NCBI GenBank assembly: GCA_007693685.1
Contig: REDB01000097.1
Location: 1 to 39,166 of the forward strand
DNA length: 39,166 nt
Direction of reading: 5' to 3'
From: Oceanospirillales bacterium
GTDB taxonomy: Bacteria; Pseudomonadota; Gammaproteobacteria; Pseudomonadales; Balneatricaceae
Below, piece by piece: positions 36,757-39,166 of the stretch; within the stretch, counting starts at the first letter, position 1; the number at the start of each line of letters is the position of its first letter. The translations under genes and the position numbers were made by a program. A model generated the notes under the pieces. It was not told the DNA's origin. It searched no databases and saw only the letters and a program-made list of their open reading frames with translations.

Positions 36757-36779
36757 GTCAATCCGTTAGATTTAGAGAG

Positions 36780-36807
36780 TTTAACTTTACGTAAAAGTTG
36801 CCATAAT
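36780..36807 (+). promoter_or_regulatory. Candidate promoter for the 257-aa unknown gene
   Basis: TTTAAC (36780-36785), 16 bp, CATAAT (36802-36807) on the plus strand, divergent from the topA promoter. Transcription would start near 36814, just before ATG 36827. Confidence 0.5.
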
Positions 36808-36826
36808 AGTCTAAATAGAGCGTAAA

Positions 36827-37600
36827 ATGTGCTATCGATCTTATTTCTTTGATTCATTTAATGCGACCAGAGTGCCAAATCTGATGCTGAGTAACAACCT
36901 GTTGTACGTATTTCTGATTGCTGCTTTAGGCTTAGCTGCGCTAACGGTTAACTATGTCATCACATCACGTGAACGTGAAAGAGAGTATCGAAACACACGA
37001 CTAAAGTGGCTTAAAGAACAGTCAGAACATACACTTAACGCACTATCGGTACTCAAAGAAATTAATTGCCGAGGCGACATTATCGATAAACTCAATCAGC
37101 ACGCCTTATCCTTGATTGAAGAAATAGGTGTACTGGCTCCTGACTCAGAATTAATGACCGAAGTCAGCAAAATTAAAGATAACACTGACCGAACTCGCCC
37201 TAAGCAAGATCCTTTCAACAATGACCGCGCCGTTCGAAAAGCTCAAATTTATATCAATTTCGCTGAAAAGCTCATTATTGATATGGCAAACAAAGGCAAA
37301 ATGACCGCGCAATTAGCTCATACTTATCAACAAGAACTCTACTGGTTGAATGTCTCCATGGTTGCTGATGCCCATATCATTCAAGGTAAAGCACTCATGC
37401 AACAGGGTGATAAGGTTGCTGCTTTAACCCATCTTAAACACGCTAAAGCGATGTTGGTCAGAGCAGCAGTCCCACAGCATCAAAAACGTGACAGACTTCT
37501 ACCCTTACAGGGATTAATTGATCAATTACAACCCAAGAAAGATCTTGGACCGGGGGCTTTAGCGGAGACAATAGACGCCTACCTAAAAGAACAACAGTAA
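36827..37600 (+). CDS. Unrecognised membrane-anchored helical protein
   Basis: 257 aa from ATG 36827. A second ATG at 36884 (MLSNNLLYVF) is equally possible: it begins right at the single transmembrane helix (NLLYVFLIAALGLAALTVNYVI) but lacks a ribosome-binding site. The rest is charged and helical, with a TPR-like repeat near the C-terminus (IIQGKALMQQGDKVAALTHLKHAKAML). No family is recognised with confidence. It diverges from topA and converges on the DUF1653 gene. Likely cytoplasmic domain anchored by one helix. Confidence 0.8.
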   Translation: MCYRSYFFDSFNATRVPNLMLSNNLLYVFLIAALGLAALTVNYVITSREREREYRNTRLKWLKEQSEHTLNALSVLKEINCRGDIIDKLNQHALSLIEEIGVLAPDSELMTEVSKIKDNTDRTRPKQDPFNNDRAVRKAQIYINFAEKLIIDMANKGKMTAQLAHTYQQELYWLNVSMVADAHIIQGKALMQQGDKVAALTHLKHAKAMLVRAAVPQHQKRDRLLPLQGLIDQLQPKKDLGPGALAETIDAYLKEQQ

Positions 37601-37612
37601 TAAGCTTTAATA

Positions 37613-37840
37613 CTACTCATGGGAAGATCTAGTAAACTCAAATCTAGCAACAACCTCTCCGGTTGGTAGGGTTACATCCTCTACGAACATTTCTGCTGGC
37701 CTGACCCAAAGATCTTGCAACGCATTAATTGATCGGTATACCACCATCCATTCCTCTGTTTCGGAATGTCGGGCTAGACCGATTACATCATACTCATTAC
37801 CTTTGTAATGACGATAAAGACCTAGTTCAGGTAATTTCAT
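37613..37840 (-). CDS. DUF1653-family protein
   Basis: 75 aa from ATG 37840 (MKLPELGLYRHYKGNEYDVIGLARHSETEE), preceded by AGGTGG six bases upstream. The pattern GLYRHYKG...Y.V...ARHSET....VVYR is that of DUF1653. It is a small beta-rich domain of unknown function. It lies 27 nt after the 168-aa gene on the same strand, probably one transcript, and converges on the 257-aa gene. Confidence 0.88.
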   Translation of the reverse strand: MKLPELGLYRHYKGNEYDVIGLARHSETEEWMVVYRSINALQDLWVRPAEMFVEDVTLPTGEVVARFEFTRSSHE

Positions 37841-37867
37841 TGCAACCACCTATACATAAATTTTTTA

Positions 37868-38374
37868 TTAAAGTTCCTTTTTTACAAAGGGCTGAACAGC
37901 ATCAAAAATGGCATCTAGTACATCAACTCCACCCTCTTCTCGCCAATACACAGTAAACTGAATAGGTGTTGATTCTAGAGCTTTAACGCCCTTCGGCAAC
38001 TTTTCTATTAACTGGCAAATCATGTCGCACATCTCTTTAGTGACTTCAAACTCTCCTTTTTTCCATGACCATCCTTCGGGCAGCCCTCGATTAGCCGCAT
38101 TCTCGGTACGAAAGACCTGCCAACAAATCCACTGACCCTTCTCACTCTTAGTTAGGTATTTTCTGGGCAAGTGATAAGCAGGCAAGCGAAGTTTTTGAGG
38201 TTCCATCTCACCCTTTCCTCTAGTAGCTTCAATCTCAGCCATTTTTACTGTAAAGCCTAGCTTGCGAGCGTGGAGTCGAATTTCAGAGATAAGTTTTTCT
38301 CTTGGACTCGGTTTAACCCACATGATAGAACCTATTAAAGACAGCATCACCAGTATCGAAATTACCCATTCCAT
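37868..38374 (-). CDS. Unrecognised membrane-anchored protein
   Basis: 168 aa. One N-terminal helix (MEWVISILVMLSLIGSIMWV) is followed by a basic PSPREKLISEIRLHARKLGF and a soluble domain with LRLPAYHLPRKYL and WICWQVFRTE. The C-terminal half is acidic and ends near FVKKEL. I recognise no family; it is too long to be a YajC. It probably forms an operon with the DUF1653 gene. It diverges from the UspA gene. Confidence 0.78.
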   Translation of the reverse strand: MEWVISILVMLSLIGSIMWVKPSPREKLISEIRLHARKLGFTVKMAEIEATRGKGEMEPQKLRLPAYHLPRKYLTKSEKGQWICWQVFRTENAANRGLPEGWSWKKGEFEVTKEMCDMICQLIEKLPKGVKALESTPIQFTVYWREEGGVDVLDAIFDAVQPFVKKEL

Positions 38375-38429
38375 ATTACTATCCTATACTTAATAAGAAT
38401 TCATTCACTCATCTAAAAAGGGCACGGCC

Positions 38430-38876
38430 ATGAGCACTTATTCACACATTTTATTGGCAATTGATCTTTCTGATGAATCAGACCAGTTGATCACTAAAGC
38501 CGCTGAGCTGGCTCGGCTCTGTGATGCCGAGCTGGATATCATTCATGTAGTGGAACCTCTCACCTTCGCCTATGGCGGTGATGTCCCCATGGATCTTTCT
38601 ACTATTCAAGAGCAACTTGATGAGCACGCAGAGCAAAAGCTGAATCAACTCTGCGCAACCGTTGATCACCCTGTTAGCCGACGTCATATCGTCACAGGAC
38701 ACACTGAGTCAGAGATACATCGAGTGGCACGTGAAGTTTCTGCAGACTTAATCATTGTGGGTAGCCATGGCCGTCACGGTCTTGCCTTGTTACTAGGCTC
38801 GACCGCAAACGGGGTATTGCATGGTGCACAATGTGATGTGTTAGCCGTTCGAGTGAAAGATCAGAGTGCTAAATAG
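38430..38876 (+). CDS. Universal stress protein, UspA family
   Basis: 148-aa single Usp domain. Start YSHILLAIDLSDESDQL, and the C-terminal GSHGRHGLALLLGSTANGVL carries the G-x2-G-x9-GS nucleotide pattern, so ATP binding is likely. It is distinct from the TRAP-linked copy (teaD), being alone here. It converges on the Uup-like gene with only 12 nt between, in a shared hairpin. Role in stress tolerance is by family only. Confidence 0.93.
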   Translation: MSTYSHILLAIDLSDESDQLITKAAELARLCDAELDIIHVVEPLTFAYGGDVPMDLSTIQEQLDEHAEQKLNQLCATVDHPVSRRHIVTGHTESEIHRVAREVSADLIIVGSHGRHGLALLLGSTANGVLHGAQCDVLAVRVKDQSAK

Positions 38877-38893
38877 TGGCTAAAACCACTATT
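38872..38893. terminator. Shared hairpin over the uspA and uup stop codons
   Basis: An 8-bp perfect stem AATAGTGG / CCACTATT with the loop CTAAAA includes both convergent stop codons (TAG on each strand). No U-tract follows on either side, so intrinsic termination is uncertain. Confidence 0.45.
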
Positions 38894-39166
38894 CCTGCAT
38901 TGCTTCAAGCTCTACCCAACGCTCCATGAGGCGCTCAAGTAGCGCCTCTTGCTGCTGCAGCGCTTCCAATGTTTGATTCACCCGTGCATGATCTTGATTA
39001 TAGAAATCTGGATCAGCGCAAACCTGCTGTAGCGCTTCAAGCTTAGTTTCTGCCGCTTCTAATTCTGCCGGCAGTGCATCTAACTCTCGCTGCAACTTAT
39101 AACTTAACTTGCGCGTCGTGGTTTTAGCCACGCTAGAGGTTGTTACTGGATTAACAGTCTCTTGTT
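38889..39166 (-). CDS. uup: ABC-F ATPase (Uup-like), C-terminal fragment
   Basis: Partial gene: the reading frame is open to the right edge, so the ORF-track GTG at 39131 is internal. The 92 visible codons encode the C-terminal region of an ABC-F protein: a basic TTTRKLSYKLQRELDALPAELEAAE then a coiled coil (ALQQQEALLERLMERWVELEAMQE), the Uup C-terminal domain pattern. The two ABC domains lie outside the window. ABC-F proteins act on the ribosome or on branched DNA (Uup). The Pseudomonas equivalent has the same neighbourhood. Confidence 0.82.
   Translation of the reverse strand, partial: QETVNPVTTSSVAKTTTRKLSYKLQRELDALPAELEAAETKLEALQQVCADPDFYNQDHARVNQTLEALQQQEALLERLMERWVELEAMQE

Noticed and set aside
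38889-39131. Complete 80-aa gene at the right edge
   Set aside because: The frame remains open upstream to the window end and the sequence is a Uup-type C-terminal coiled coil, so it is a fragment of a larger gene.

Overview
The window looks like core chromosome of a moderately AT-rich, marine or halotolerant gammaproteobacterium related to Oceanospirillales/Pseudomonadales. This is an inference from gene content and order. The block fimV-usg-asd-leuB-leuD-leuC-lysR and the neighbourhood lexA/DUF6586/topA/uspA/uup resemble the Pseudomonas arrangement. The ectoine-type TRAP transporter and class III PHA synthase genes point to a saline habitat and carbon storage. I see no tRNA or rRNA gene, CRISPR array, insertion sequence, prophage or integrase. 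No stretch over 300 bases lacks a gene.

Layout: (1) 1-8244, minus strand: leuC-leuD-leuB (leucine synthesis), asd (aspartate family), usg (Asd-like protein lacking the catalytic cysteine) and fimV (polar cell-wall hub), separated by three intrinsic terminators. (2) 8393-9280, plus: a LysR regulator divergent from leuC, with a dyad placed as expected for a LysR site. (3) 9345-12171: phaE-phaC (plus), facing phaR and a DUF6489 gene (minus). (4) 12235-13386, minus: an MFS permease. (5) 13663-17158, plus: teaA-teaB-teaC-teaD, an ectoine TRAP transporter with its UspA-like partner. (6) 17203-21143, minus: sbp-cysT-cysW-cysA, sulfate import. (7) 21287-24328, minus: aroC-speD-speE, then a small secreted protein with a repeated PPG/LARG motif. 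(8) 24419-24985, plus: an Smr-domain protein. (9) 24982-32670, minus: dinG-rhlB-small membrane protein-gpsA-hydrolase, then DUF4892 and a patatin-like protein. (10) 32796-39166: lexA behind two LexA boxes, DUF6586, topA, an unrecognised membrane-anchored protein, DUF1653, another unrecognised membrane-anchored protein, a UspA protein, and the 3' end of an ABC-F (Uup-like) gene cut by the window edge.

Most of the window is ordinary housekeeping. The items most worth a second look are regulatory or structural. A candidate asd promoter lies inside the leuB terminator. Three TGCCAA/TTGGCA half-sites are phased about three helical turns apart upstream of teaA. A 15-bp unit is triplicated in front of cysW, giving serial Shine-Dalgarno-like motifs, and a 13-bp tandem duplication covers the teaC stop codon. 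I found no convincing previously undescribed multi-gene system.
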